Shown: positions 1 through 5,132 of the stretch, in pieces
Numbering within the stretch: the first letter of the stretch is position 1
Layout of the letters: every line of letters begins with the position of its first letter
Assembly (NCBI GenBank): GCA_030145965.1
Contig: JASKZT010000402.1
Span: 1 to 5,755, forward strand
From: Ornithinimicrobium sp.
Lineage (GTDB): Bacteria; Actinomycetota; Actinomycetes; Actinomycetales; Dermatophilaceae
Length of the DNA stretch: 5,755 nt
Reading direction: 5' to 3'
The notes under the pieces: model-generated
What the model saw: only the letters and a program-made list of their open reading frames with translations
Database searches by the model: none
What the model was told of the DNA's origin: nothing
Translations under genes and position numbers: made by a program

Positions 1-246
1 CTGCTGCTGGAGGCCGCCAACGCCGGCGCGACCGCACCCCCCGGCGTGCCGATGGACGAGGACCAGGGCCGCAACGGTGCGGGTCCGCGCCCCGGCAAGG
101 ACGCCGAGGTCGACCTGCAGGCCTACCCGGCCGTGCTGGAGCTCCGCGCCCACCTGCAGCAGGACCGCAGCGACACCGAGTTCGCGGCCGGTCTGGCCTC
201 CCTCCTCACCCGCCTCGACGCCCGCCTGCAGTCCGCCACCGCCTGA
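1..246 (+). CDS. TetR-family transcriptional regulator, C-terminal fragment (5' end outside window)
   Basis: The reading frame is open from base 1 to the TGA at 244-246, so these are the last 81 residues of a gene that starts upstream. The visible part has a Gly/Pro-rich, polar linker (PGVPMDEDQG and onward), then a helical end: YPAVLELRAHLQ, a short acidic turn (DRSDTE), and FAAGLASLLTRLDARL. That order of 'aYPal...', an acidic turn and 'F..GL..LL..L.arL' resembles the last two helices of the ligand-binding/dimerisation domain of TetR-type repressors (TetR_C class). If so, the DNA-binding helix-turn-helix lies upstream, off the window. The call rests on a short C-terminal pattern only, so another all-helical protein is possible. 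The next gene starts 106 bp downstream on the same strand. A regulated partner could be there or upstream, and nothing visible decides it. Confidence 0.55.
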   Translation: MLLEAANAGATAPPGVPMDEDQGRNGAGPRPGKDAEVDLQAYPAVLELRAHLQQDRSDTEFAAGLASLLTRLDARLQSATA

Positions 247-250
247 CGCC

Positions 251-321
251 GTCGCGGTGCGTCGGCTGGCAGCGACAGGTCCGCGCGCGCCGACGTAGGT
301 TGACGCCGTACGCACCGCGAC
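251..321. repeat. Widely spaced 12-bp perfect inverted repeat between the TetR-like gene and the MscS-like gene
   Basis: GTCGCGGTGCGT at 251-262 is the exact reverse complement of ACGCACCGCGAC at 310-321. After a single unpaired T at 309, four more pairs are possible (CGGC 263-266 with GCCG 305-308), leaving a 38-base loop. The loop contains a CGCGCGCGC alternating tract (282-290) and a candidate -10 hexamer. It could be a terminator-like fold for the upstream gene, a 5'-leader structure, or two half-sites for a DNA-binding protein. The long loop and missing U tract make a classic terminator unlikely. Confidence 0.5.
272..301 (+). promoter_or_regulatory. Candidate promoter for the MscS-like gene
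   Basis: GCGACA (272-277) is followed after 18 bases by TAGGTT (296-301), which fits the actinobacterial TANNNT -10 pattern. The -35 matches TTGACA at four of six positions. Transcription would start near 308, about 45 bases ahead of the ATG at 353. It lies inside the inverted repeat 251-321. This is pattern matching in GC-rich DNA and could be chance. Confidence 0.3.
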
Positions 322-352
322 CCCGTGCGCGGCCCCGACCCGAAGGATCGTC

Positions 353-1153
353 ATGACCGAACCCTTGACGGCACTGTGGACCTCCGCCGTGCTCTACGTC
401 CCCAAGATCGTCAGCTTCCTGCTCATCCTCCTCATCGGGTGGGTCATCGCCAAGCTCATCGGCAAGGCCGTCGACGGGGTGCTGGAGCGTGTCGGCTTCG
501 ACCGTGCCGTCGAGCGCGGCGGGGTCAAGCGCGCCCTGGCCAACAGCCGGTACGACGCCTCGACGATCGTCGGGAAGATCGTCTACTACGCGCTCCTGCT
601 CTTCGTGCTGCAGATGGCCTTCGGGGTCTTCGGCCCCAACCCCGTCAGCCAGCTGCTGACCGGGGTCATCGCCTTCCTGCCCCGGATCGTCGTCGCGATC
701 GTCATCGTCGTCGTCGCGGCCGCCATCGCCGCCGCCGTCAAGGACATCATCAGCGCCACGCTGGGCGGGCTGTCCTACGGGCGGCTGCTGGGCACGATCG
801 CCTCCGTCTTCATCCTCGGCCTGGGCATCATCGCCGCGCTGAACCAGGTCGGGATCGCCACGACCGTGACCATGCCCGTGCTCATCGCCGTGCTCGGGAC
901 GATCGCCGGCATCCTCGTCGTCGGTGTCGGTGGTGGCCTCATCAAGCCCATGCAGCAGCGTTGGGAGGGCTACCTGCAGACCCTGTCCGAGGAGTCGGAG
1001 AAGATCAGGCAGGAGGCCGCCCGCGGCCCCAGCGTGAGCGAGCAGGCCAGTCGCGCCGCGCAGAAGGCCAAGGTCGGCACGCAGCAGGCCCCCGCCGGCC
1101 CGGGTGCCACCCCGGCCCCGTCCGACGAGCCCTTCGACCACACCCGGCAGTAG
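353..1153 (+). CDS. MscS TM-helix (CmpX-like) small-conductance mechanosensitive channel-related membrane protein
   Basis: This 266-residue integral membrane protein has about five hydrophobic segments, near residues 17-37, 71-93, 103-128, 146-166 and 174-198. The sequence shows the repeated 'conserved TM helix' pattern found in MscS-related proteins. VPKIVSFLLILLIGWVIAK (16-34) is followed by a KAVDGVLERVGFD segment, and the layout recurs at LPRIVVAIVIVVV (109-121) followed by KDIISATLGGLSYGRLLG. It lacks the MscS beta domain and its VGD and IPNG motifs, so it is a TM-only relative rather than a canonical channel. A role in osmotic or membrane-tension response is inferred from the family. 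After the last helix there is a roughly 65-residue cytoplasmic tail, first charged (LSEESEKIRQEAARG) and then Ala/Pro-rich. The ATG is well supported: GAAGGA at 342-347 lies 5 bases upstream, and no competing start fits better. A strong hairpin follows the stop. Confidence 0.82.
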   Translation: MTEPLTALWTSAVLYVPKIVSFLLILLIGWVIAKLIGKAVDGVLERVGFDRAVERGGVKRALANSRYDASTIVGKIVYYALLLFVLQMAFGVFGPNPVSQLLTGVIAFLPRIVVAIVIVVVAAAIAAAVKDIISATLGGLSYGRLLGTIASVFILGLGIIAALNQVGIATTVTMPVLIAVLGTIAGILVVGVGGGLIKPMQQRWEGYLQTLSEESEKIRQEAARGPSVSEQASRAAQKAKVGTQQAPAGPGATPAPSDEPFDHTRQ

Positions 1154-1161
1154 TCCTGGTT

Positions 1162-1198
1162 GCGCCCGTGCCCCGGGGCAGCCCCCGGGCACGGGCGC
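1162..1198 (+). terminator. GC-rich hairpin, probable terminator without U tract
   Basis: GCGCCCGTGCCC (1162-1173) pairs perfectly with GGGCACGGGCGC (1187-1198). Beyond a C:C mismatch, GGGG (1175-1178) pairs with CCCC (1182-1185) around a CAG loop, giving 16 pairs in all. It starts eight bases after the stop codon at 1151-1153. No U run follows, which is common for actinobacterial hairpin terminators. It probably separates the MscS-like gene from the next unit. Confidence 0.65.
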
Positions 1199-1250
1199 CC
1201 CGGACCGCCCCGGCTCCAGCACCACCGCCGCGACGTCCTCCCGCCGGGGC

Positions 1251-1279
1251 GAGACCGTGCCCCCAAACAGGCGTACAGT
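1251..1279 (+). promoter_or_regulatory. Candidate promoter for the two-gene unit of unknown function
   Basis: GAGACC (1251-1256) and TACAGT (1274-1279) are separated by 17 bases and match the -35 and TANNNT -10 patterns at four of six and four of six positions. The predicted start is near 1286, giving a leader of about 42 bases before the ATG at 1328. The site lies downstream of the hairpin at 1162-1198, where a promoter for a new unit would be expected. Support is by motif and position only. Confidence 0.33.
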
Positions 1280-1327
1280 CGTGGTACCTGCCGGCGTCGG
1301 TATCGGTCCTCGAGCGGAGTCCTGCCC

Positions 1328-1639
1328 ATGAAGATCGCCCTGGCGCAAGGTCGCGCCGAACCCCTCAGGTCCCTCTCCGAGCTGGCCACGGACGTCCGCA
1401 AGGCTCGTGACCGCGTCCACGCGTACCGGACCGACCCGGCGGCACGCGGCGAGCTGGACCAGGCGCACCAGTCGTTGCTGGGGGCCATGGAGATCTTCGC
1501 CGACGAGCTCACGGACCGGCACCTCCCGTTGCCGCACCGGCTCCGCGACGACCTGCGCCTGCAACGGCGCCTCTACGGCGACGTGCGGGGGCGGCGAGAG
1601 GTCACCGGCGGTGGCGTGGCCACCCCGTGGCGCCCGTGA
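1328..1639 (+). CDS. Small helical protein of unknown function
   Basis: I do not recognise this 103-residue protein. It has no signal peptide, membrane segment, cysteine or metal-binding motif. Residues 11-65 look like two charged amphipathic helices (SLSELATDVRKARDRVHAY and ELDQAHQSLLGAMEIFADEL). A basic helix follows (RLRDDLRLQRRLYGDVRGRR, 71-90), and then a Gly-rich, probably disordered end. A soluble, possibly nucleic-acid- or protein-binding helical bundle is a guess from charge pattern only. The ATG is chosen because GGAG at 1316-1319 sits 8 bases upstream. A longer TTG-started version from 1160 would run through the terminator-like hairpin with low-complexity sequence and is unlikely. 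The TGA overlaps the GTG of the next gene by 4 bases (GTGA, 1636-1639), so the two are probably translationally coupled. Confidence 0.72.
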   Translation: MKIALAQGRAEPLRSLSELATDVRKARDRVHAYRTDPAARGELDQAHQSLLGAMEIFADELTDRHLPLPHRLRDDLRLQRRLYGDVRGRREVTGGGVATPWRP

Positions 1640-2073
1640 CGGCCTCCAAGCGGGACTTCCAGCGGTTGGCCAACTGGTGCACGCAGCCCTCGGCGAACCC
1701 CTACTTCAGGCGCGGCGTCGGGGCCCACGTGCTGAAGGAGCCGCACGACGGGGAGAGCAGCGGGGCGGCGTACGAAGGCTTCCTGACCTACACCCCTGCC
1801 CGGGCCACGCGGGTCCTGCCGGAGCACTTCTCGGGCAGCCTGCGCTTCGTCGGGGGTCAGCACTCCGTGACCGTCGCGCTGGCGGTCGGGGACCGCGACG
1901 CGGTCGCCGGCTTCACCTGGAGCTTCAACGGACGCTACGACGAGCTCGACGTCGAGGAGGTGACGCTGGAGGAGGAGACGGTCGTGCACGTCCGCTTCGG
2001 GCGCACCGACGACTACACGGTGTACGCCTACCTCTACCCCAGCCTGCGCTACGTCCACCAGGGCGCGTTCTGA
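1636..2073 (+). CDS. Hypothetical beta-rich protein, second gene of the coupled unit
   Basis: I do not recognise this 145-residue product. The first third is polar with a short helix (KRDFQRLANWC). The rest alternates hydrophobic and polar residues in a way typical of beta strands: AAYEGFLTYTP, FSGSLRFVGGQHSVTVALAVG, VAGFTWSFNGRYDEL, EEVTLEEETVVHVRFG and DYTVYAYLYPS. It has one cysteine, many aromatics, and no signal peptide or membrane segment, so it is probably a cytoplasmic beta-sandwich or barrel-like domain. GTG at 1636 is preferred because it makes a GTGA overlap with the stop of the preceding gene, as the DUF1622 pair downstream also does. GTG at 1627 (148 residues) is in frame and possible. 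Neither has a clear Shine-Dalgarno sequence, which fits translational coupling. The gene ends 101 bp before the MscS gene. Confidence 0.72.
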   Translation: MTASKRDFQRLANWCTQPSANPYFRRGVGAHVLKEPHDGESSGAAYEGFLTYTPARATRVLPEHFSGSLRFVGGQHSVTVALAVGDRDAVAGFTWSFNGRYDELDVEEVTLEEETVVHVRFGRTDDYTVYAYLYPSLRYVHQGAF

Positions 2074-2126
2074 GCAGAGCGTCGCGGGAGGCGACCGGCT
2101 GCCGGGCCGTCCCCGTGCTGCGCCAC

Positions 2127-2132
2127 TAGGGT
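2127..2132 (+). promoter_or_regulatory. Candidate -10 element ahead of the MscS channel gene
   Basis: TAGGGT at 2127-2132 fits the TANNNT -10 pattern often seen in actinobacteria. It lies 42 bases before the GTG at 2175. No convincing -35 element is found 16-19 bases upstream, so this is weak. Confidence 0.22.
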
Positions 2133-2174
2133 GGCCAGCGTGGCGAGGCTCGGCGACCGAGGCAGGGGCGGACC

Positions 2175-3047
2175 GTGAGGGAGACGCTGGAGGGTCTGGA
2201 CCTGCCGCCGGTGACCGCGGTCGGTGCCGGCCTGGGCCTGACCGTCCTCGTGTGCGGCCTGCTGCTCGGGCAGGTCGTGCGGGTGCTGGTCCGTCGCACC
2301 ATGCTGTGGCGGGGTCGCGGCCCGAGCTCGGCCGAGGTCCTCGGGCGCCTCCTCTCCTGGCTGATCGGGCTGCTGGCCGTCGCCGCGGCCCTGACCGTCA
2401 CCTTCCCCAGCATCCGGCCCGTCAACCTGCTCGGGGGCATCGGCGTCATCTCCATCGCCGCGGGCATCGCGTTCCAGACGGTGCTCGGCAACATGTTCGC
2501 CGGCATCGTCATCCTCAGCCGGGACCGCTTCCGCGTCGGCGACCAGATCTCGGTGCTGGAGCACCGGGGCACGATCGTCTCGATGGGCCTGACCAGCACG
2601 TCGATGCGGGCGTTCGACGGCCGGCTCGTGCTCATCCCCAACGGCACCCTGCACTCCGAGGTGGTCACCGTGCGGACGGGCTTCGAGCAGGTGCGCAGCT
2701 CGGTGGTCGTCGACCTCACCGACACCGCAGACCTCGACCATGCCGCCGCGACGGCTGTCCGTGCGATGCGGGCCGTGCCGGCGGTGCTGGACGAGCCCGG
2801 CCCCGAGGCCTTCCTCGTCTCGGTGAGCCCCGCCGCGGTGCAGCTGGAGCTGCGCTTCTGGTCCGGCGCCAGGCAGCTGGAGACCAAGGAGGCCACCCAC
2901 GCGGTCATCCGCGCCGTCCTCCAGGCGTTCGCGGCGGAGGGGGTAGGGGTCGCGCGCGAGGTGACCACGGTCGACGCGGCGCCCGGGCTGGCCCGCCTGC
3001 TCCAGCCGTGGGGTCACGACGACGGGCCCGGCCCGACCCCTGGCTAG
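2175..3047 (+). CDS. MscS-family mechanosensitive ion channel
   Basis: This 290-residue protein has the size and layout of E. coli MscS (about 286 residues), a tension-gated channel that releases solutes on hypo-osmotic shock. Transmembrane helices lie near 14-36, 57-77 and 86-113. The third has the Gly/Ala-rich pore pattern GGIGVISIAAGIAFQ...LGNMFAGIVIL. The MscS beta domain follows at about 117-160, with DRFRVGDQI, GTIVSMGLTSTSMRAFDG and the diagnostic LIPNGTL (153-159). An alpha/beta C-terminal domain runs to about 265, then a short Gly/Pro tail. The GTG start is supported by AGGGG at 2164-2168, 6 bases upstream; no earlier in-frame start exists. It is the second mechanosensitive-type gene in the window, 1.0 kb from the TM-helix protein, with an unrelated coupled pair between them. 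The family assignment is firm. Gating properties cannot be read from sequence. Confidence 0.93.
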   Translation: MRETLEGLDLPPVTAVGAGLGLTVLVCGLLLGQVVRVLVRRTMLWRGRGPSSAEVLGRLLSWLIGLLAVAAALTVTFPSIRPVNLLGGIGVISIAAGIAFQTVLGNMFAGIVILSRDRFRVGDQISVLEHRGTIVSMGLTSTSMRAFDGRLVLIPNGTLHSEVVTVRTGFEQVRSSVVVDLTDTADLDHAAATAVRAMRAVPAVLDEPGPEAFLVSVSPAAVQLELRFWSGARQLETKEATHAVIRAVLQAFAAEGVGVAREVTTVDAAPGLARLLQPWGHDDGPGPTPG

Positions 3048-3072
3048 CGGACCGGTCGGTCGGCAGGTCCGC
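3047..3072 (+). terminator. Possible weak hairpin terminator after the MscS gene
   Basis: GCGGACC (3047-3053) pairs with GGTCCGC (3066-3072) around a 12-base loop, starting at the last base of the TAG stop. Only TT follows the stem. It may terminate or attenuate transcription before the DUF1622 gene, but a 7-bp stem is not strong evidence in GC-rich DNA. Confidence 0.35.
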
Positions 3073-3124
3073 TTGCAGCCGCCGCCGGGCGGGTGGAGCA
3101 TGAGCGCCTCGCTCCTCCCCTCCC

Positions 3125-3130
3125 AGGAGG
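3125..3130 (+). promoter_or_regulatory. Shine-Dalgarno sequence fixing the DUF1622 start
   Basis: A perfect AGGAGG lies 4 bases before GTG at 3135. It is the best ribosome-binding site in the window and argues for this start over the earlier in-frame TTG at 3093, which would add 14 residues lacking any family resemblance. Confidence 0.75.
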
Positions 3131-3134
3131 CATC

Positions 3135-3503
3135 GTGCCTGAAGATCTGCTGCGTCGATCCGTCGACGTGCTCGTCCTCCTCGTGGAGGCTGCCGGTGCG
3201 GTCGTCATCGGCGTCGGCGCCGTCGCGGCCTTCTGGCTGTTCCTGAGGGCGGTGGCCCGTCGCGACACCGCAGGGTTCGTCCGGGTCCGCCTGCTGCTGG
3301 GTCGCTTCCTGGCGCTCGGCCTGGAGTTCCAGCTCGCCAGTGACGTCCTCACCACCGCCGTCGCCCCGTCCTTCGAGGAGATCGGCAAGCTGGCCGCCGT
3401 CGCCGCCATCCGCACCGCGCTCAACTACTTCCTCGCCAAGGAGATCGAGCGTGAGCGCGAGGAGCTCGGATCGGCCGAGGCCGGCGGACCGAGGCCGCCG
3501 TGA
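3135..3503 (+). CDS. DUF1622 family small membrane protein
   Basis: This 122-residue protein matches the DUF1622 pattern, a widespread family of small integral membrane proteins whose function is not established. A hydrophobic segment covers about residues 9-39. A second lies at 52-75, containing the family-typical RFLALGLEFQLASDVLTTAV. The helix after the 'APSFEEIGKLA' turn (EEIGKLAAVAAIRTALNYFL, 81-100) is also family-typical. A charged tail rich in Glu/Arg follows (KEIEREREE), then a short Gly/Pro end. The length agrees with the family. The start is set by AGGAGG at 3125-3130. The stop TGA overlaps the next gene's GTG by 4 bases, so the two should be co-translated. It lies 87 bp after the MscS gene on the same strand and may share a transcript with it. 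A role in membrane physiology is inferred from topology and neighbours only. Confidence 0.88.
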   Translation: MPEDLLRRSVDVLVLLVEAAGAVVIGVGAVAAFWLFLRAVARRDTAGFVRVRLLLGRFLALGLEFQLASDVLTTAVAPSFEEIGKLAAVAAIRTALNYFLAKEIEREREELGSAEAGGPRPP

Positions 3504-3835
3504 GCGCCGTGGTCGGCGGCGCCGCGCTGGCGGTCGTCGCCGCCGGCGTCCTCGCCGGCGCAGGGGTGGCCCTGCTCGCCGGCCTGCGCCAGGGGGTGCG
3601 CGTCCTGCTCGACTTCCTGCTCGCCGCCGGCCTGCTGCGCCTGTCGGTCACCTCCGGGTGGGACGACCTCGGCGCCATCGCCCTGGTCGCCGGGATCCGG
3701 CACGTGGTCGGTGCCCACCTGGACGACGCCCGCCGGGGACCGCGACCCCTCAGCGCGAGCCGCCCGTCACCATCCACACGTCGGTCCGCCCGCGCAGGTG
3801 CAGGCCGAGCGCGCGCACGACGAGGAAGCCGGTGA
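3500..3835 (+). CDS. Small membrane protein, probable diverged DUF1622 paralogue
   Basis: This 111-residue product starts at a GTG in a GTGA overlap with the DUF1622 stop. Hydrophobic segments lie at about 4-28, 33-50 and 56-74. Residues 33-74 align with the neighbour's DUF1622 core. VRVLLDFLLAAGLLRLSV parallels VRLLLGRFLALGLEFQLA, and after an 8-residue deletion DDLGAIALVAGIRHVVGAHL parallels EEIGKLAAVAAIRTALNYFL (7 of 20 identical by eye, including G, A, VA, IR and L). It therefore looks like a tandem duplicate that shortened, or a dedicated partner subunit. The last 28 residues (84-111) are Arg/Ser/Ala-rich. They are encoded where the gene runs 86 bp into the 3' end of the convergent MATE gene, so this tail is probably an accident of the overlap with little constraint. 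A homodimer or heterodimer with the DUF1622 protein is a guess. Confidence 0.62.
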   Translation: MSAVVGGAALAVVAAGVLAGAGVALLAGLRQGVRVLLDFLLAAGLLRLSVTSGWDDLGAIALVAGIRHVVGAHLDDARRGPRPLSASRPSPSTRRSARAGAGRARARRGSR

Positions 3836-5102
3836 AGGCGACCCACAGCCAGACGAGGCCGGTCGCGCCCTCGACGTCCGAGGCCCACACGGCCAGGCCC
3901 ATCGGCAGGTAGGCGAGGAGGAAGACGGTCTGGGCGCCGGCCAGCCAGCGGGTGTCGCCGGCGCCGATGAGCACGCCATCCAGGACGAACGCGATCGCCG
4001 CGATCGGCTGGCCCACCGCCACGACGACGAGCGCCGCGGCGAGGGAGGCGCGCACCTCGGCGTCGGTGGAGAAGCCGAGCGGGATGACGCGGTGCAGCGC
4101 GATCGTGAAGACGGCCAGGACCAGGCCGAAGTAGACCCCCCAGCGCATGAGCAGGCGCACGACCGTCCGCGCGGCGACCCTGTCGCCGGCGCCGAGGGCC
4201 TTGCCGACCAGCGCCTGCGCCGCGATGGCCAGGGCGTCCAGGGCCAGGGCCAGGGCACCCCAGTAGGTGAGGGCCACCTGGTGCGCGGCCAGCTCGGCCT
4301 CGCCCAGGTCGGCCGCGACCCACGTCGTCAGCAGGGCGACGGCGCGCAGCGACAGGGTGCGGATGATGAGCGGGACGCCGTCCACGGCGGCGCGCAGCAC
4401 CCCGGTGGCGGTGAAGGTGAGCGGAGCGCCATACCCCCTGGCGCCGCGCAGGACGACCGTGCAGAGCACGAGCGCCATACCCGTCTGGGCGATGACCGAG
4501 CCCCACGCCGCGCCGGCGATGCCCCACCCGACGCCGTGCACGAGCAGCAGCGACAGCCCGGCGTTGGCGGCGAAGCCGATGACGAAGACGAGCAGGGGGG
4601 TGCGGGTGTCCTGGAGCCCGCGCAGGACGCCGACCGCCGCCAGCACCGCGAGCATGGGAGGGATGGAGAGCGCCGAGATGCGCAGGTAGGTCACCGCCTC
4701 GCTCGTCGCCTCCGGCGTGGCCCCGAAGACGACGGCGGCGGGCTGGGCCAGCAGCGCCAGGGCCACGCCGGCCAGGACGCCCAGGATGACCGAGAGCCAC
4801 AGGCCGTCGACGCCGGCCGACAGCGCGCCCCTGCGGTCGCGCGCGCCCAGGCGGCGGGCCACCGCCGACGTCGTGCCGTAGGCGAGGAAGACGAAGACGT
4901 TGAGGATCGTCACGAGCACCGCGCTGGCCACGCCCAGGCCGGCCAGCGACGAGGTGCCGAGACGGCCGACGATCGCGGAGTCGGTGAGCAGGAACAGCGG
5001 CTCGGCCACCAGGGCGAAGAACGCCGGCACCGCCAGGTGCAGCACCTGGCGGCGCATCGACTGCGGGCGTGGGTCCTCGTCCCCGGGCGAGGCAGCCGTC
5101 AT
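3750..5102 (-). CDS. MATE-family efflux transporter (DinF-like)
   Basis: This 450-residue polytopic membrane protein has the usual MATE length and about 12 helices in two related halves. MATE proteins export organic cations, drugs or metabolites using H+ or Na+ gradients. Features visible: the TM1 region LVAEPLFLLTDSAIVGRLG (31-49), with an aspartate (D41) as in DinF-type members; the first-half loop LRGLQDTRTPL (160-170); and its second-half counterpart VLIGAGDTRWL (377-387). AAHQVALTYWGALALALDALAIAAQALVGKALG (272-304) is also typical of the family. The ATG at 5102-5100 has no clear Shine-Dalgarno sequence. ATG at 5057-5055 (residue 16) would start just before the conserved region, so the true start is uncertain. 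The gene lies 30 bp downstream of the cysteine synthase-like gene on the same strand, probably one operon. Its 3' end overlaps the convergent small membrane gene by 86 bp. Substrate unknown; export of a sulfur compound is only a context-based guess. Confidence 0.93.
   Translation of the reverse strand: MTAASPGDEDPRPQSMRRQVLHLAVPAFFALVAEPLFLLTDSAIVGRLGTSSLAGLGVASAVLVTILNVFVFLAYGTTSAVARRLGARDRRGALSAGVDGLWLSVILGVLAGVALALLAQPAAVVFGATPEATSEAVTYLRISALSIPPMLAVLAAVGVLRGLQDTRTPLLVFVIGFAANAGLSLLLVHGVGWGIAGAAWGSVIAQTGMALVLCTVVLRGARGYGAPLTFTATGVLRAAVDGVPLIIRTLSLRAVALLTTWVAADLGEAELAAHQVALTYWGALALALDALAIAAQALVGKALGAGDRVAARTVVRLLMRWGVYFGLVLAVFTIALHRVIPLGFSTDAEVRASLAAALVVVAVGQPIAAIAFVLDGVLIGAGDTRWLAGAQTVFLLAYLPMGLAVWASDVEGATGLVWLWVAFTGFLVVRALGLHLRGRTDVWMVTGGSR
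4229..4255. repeat. Short CCAGGG repeat inside the MATE gene
   Basis: CCAGGG occurs at 4229-4234 and then three times in tandem at 4238-4255. On the coding (minus) strand it encodes the Leu/Ala run in ALALALDALAIAA. A 6-bp unit adds or removes two residues without a frameshift. It is probably a by-product of Leu/Ala codon bias. Confidence 0.6.
5030..5052. repeat. 23-bp near-perfect palindrome in the early MATE coding region
   Basis: CCGCCAGGTGC (5030-5040) and GCACCTGGCGG (5042-5052) are exact reverse complements around a single A at 5041. On the coding strand it covers about residues 17-24 (RRQVLHLA), 50 bp inside the annotated ATG and 3 bases after the alternative ATG at 5057-5055. It could be an operator half-site pair or an mRNA hairpin at the start of the gene, or it could be coincidence of coding constraint. 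Confidence 0.55.
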
Positions 5103-5132
5103 CGTGCGGGGCCCGCGGGGTTCACGCCCACG

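Noticed and set aside
686..735. Run of repeated ATC/GTC codons resembling a microsatellite
   Set aside because: It encodes an Ile/Val/Ala membrane helix, is not an exact tandem repeat, and is explained by GC-rich codon choice.
206..1564. Long minus-strand open frame (452 codons) rich in Asp, Gly and Arg
   Set aside because: It is antisense to the MscS-like gene and the next gene. Its poly-Asp run is simply the reverse of repeated ATC/GTC codons of a membrane helix, and it shows no domain pattern.
2081..2109. Two small adjacent hairpins after the stop at 2073 (GTCGC/GCGAC and CGGC/GCCG)
   Set aside because: The stems are only 4-5 bp with no U tract, as expected by chance in DNA this GC-rich, so they are not enough to call a terminator.
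2049..3101. Minus-strand open frames (350 and 280 codons) across the MscS gene
   Set aside because: These are antisense shadows of a well-supported MscS gene, low in hydrophobic structure, with no recognisable motif.
3735..3749. GGGG...CCCC mini-hairpin near the convergent gene ends
   Set aside because: A 4-bp stem with a 7-base loop is too weak for a bidirectional terminator.
3421..4800. Minus-strand open frame of 459 codons overlapping the MATE gene
   Set aside because: Its composition is overwhelmingly Arg/Ala/Gly, typical of an out-of-frame shadow in GC-rich DNA, while the MATE frame has clear family motifs.
5106..5116. GCGGG-G-CCCGC palindrome just upstream of the MATE ATG
   Set aside because: Five-base GC-only arms are common by chance here; it is noted only as one more reason the MATE start lacks a visible ribosome-binding site.
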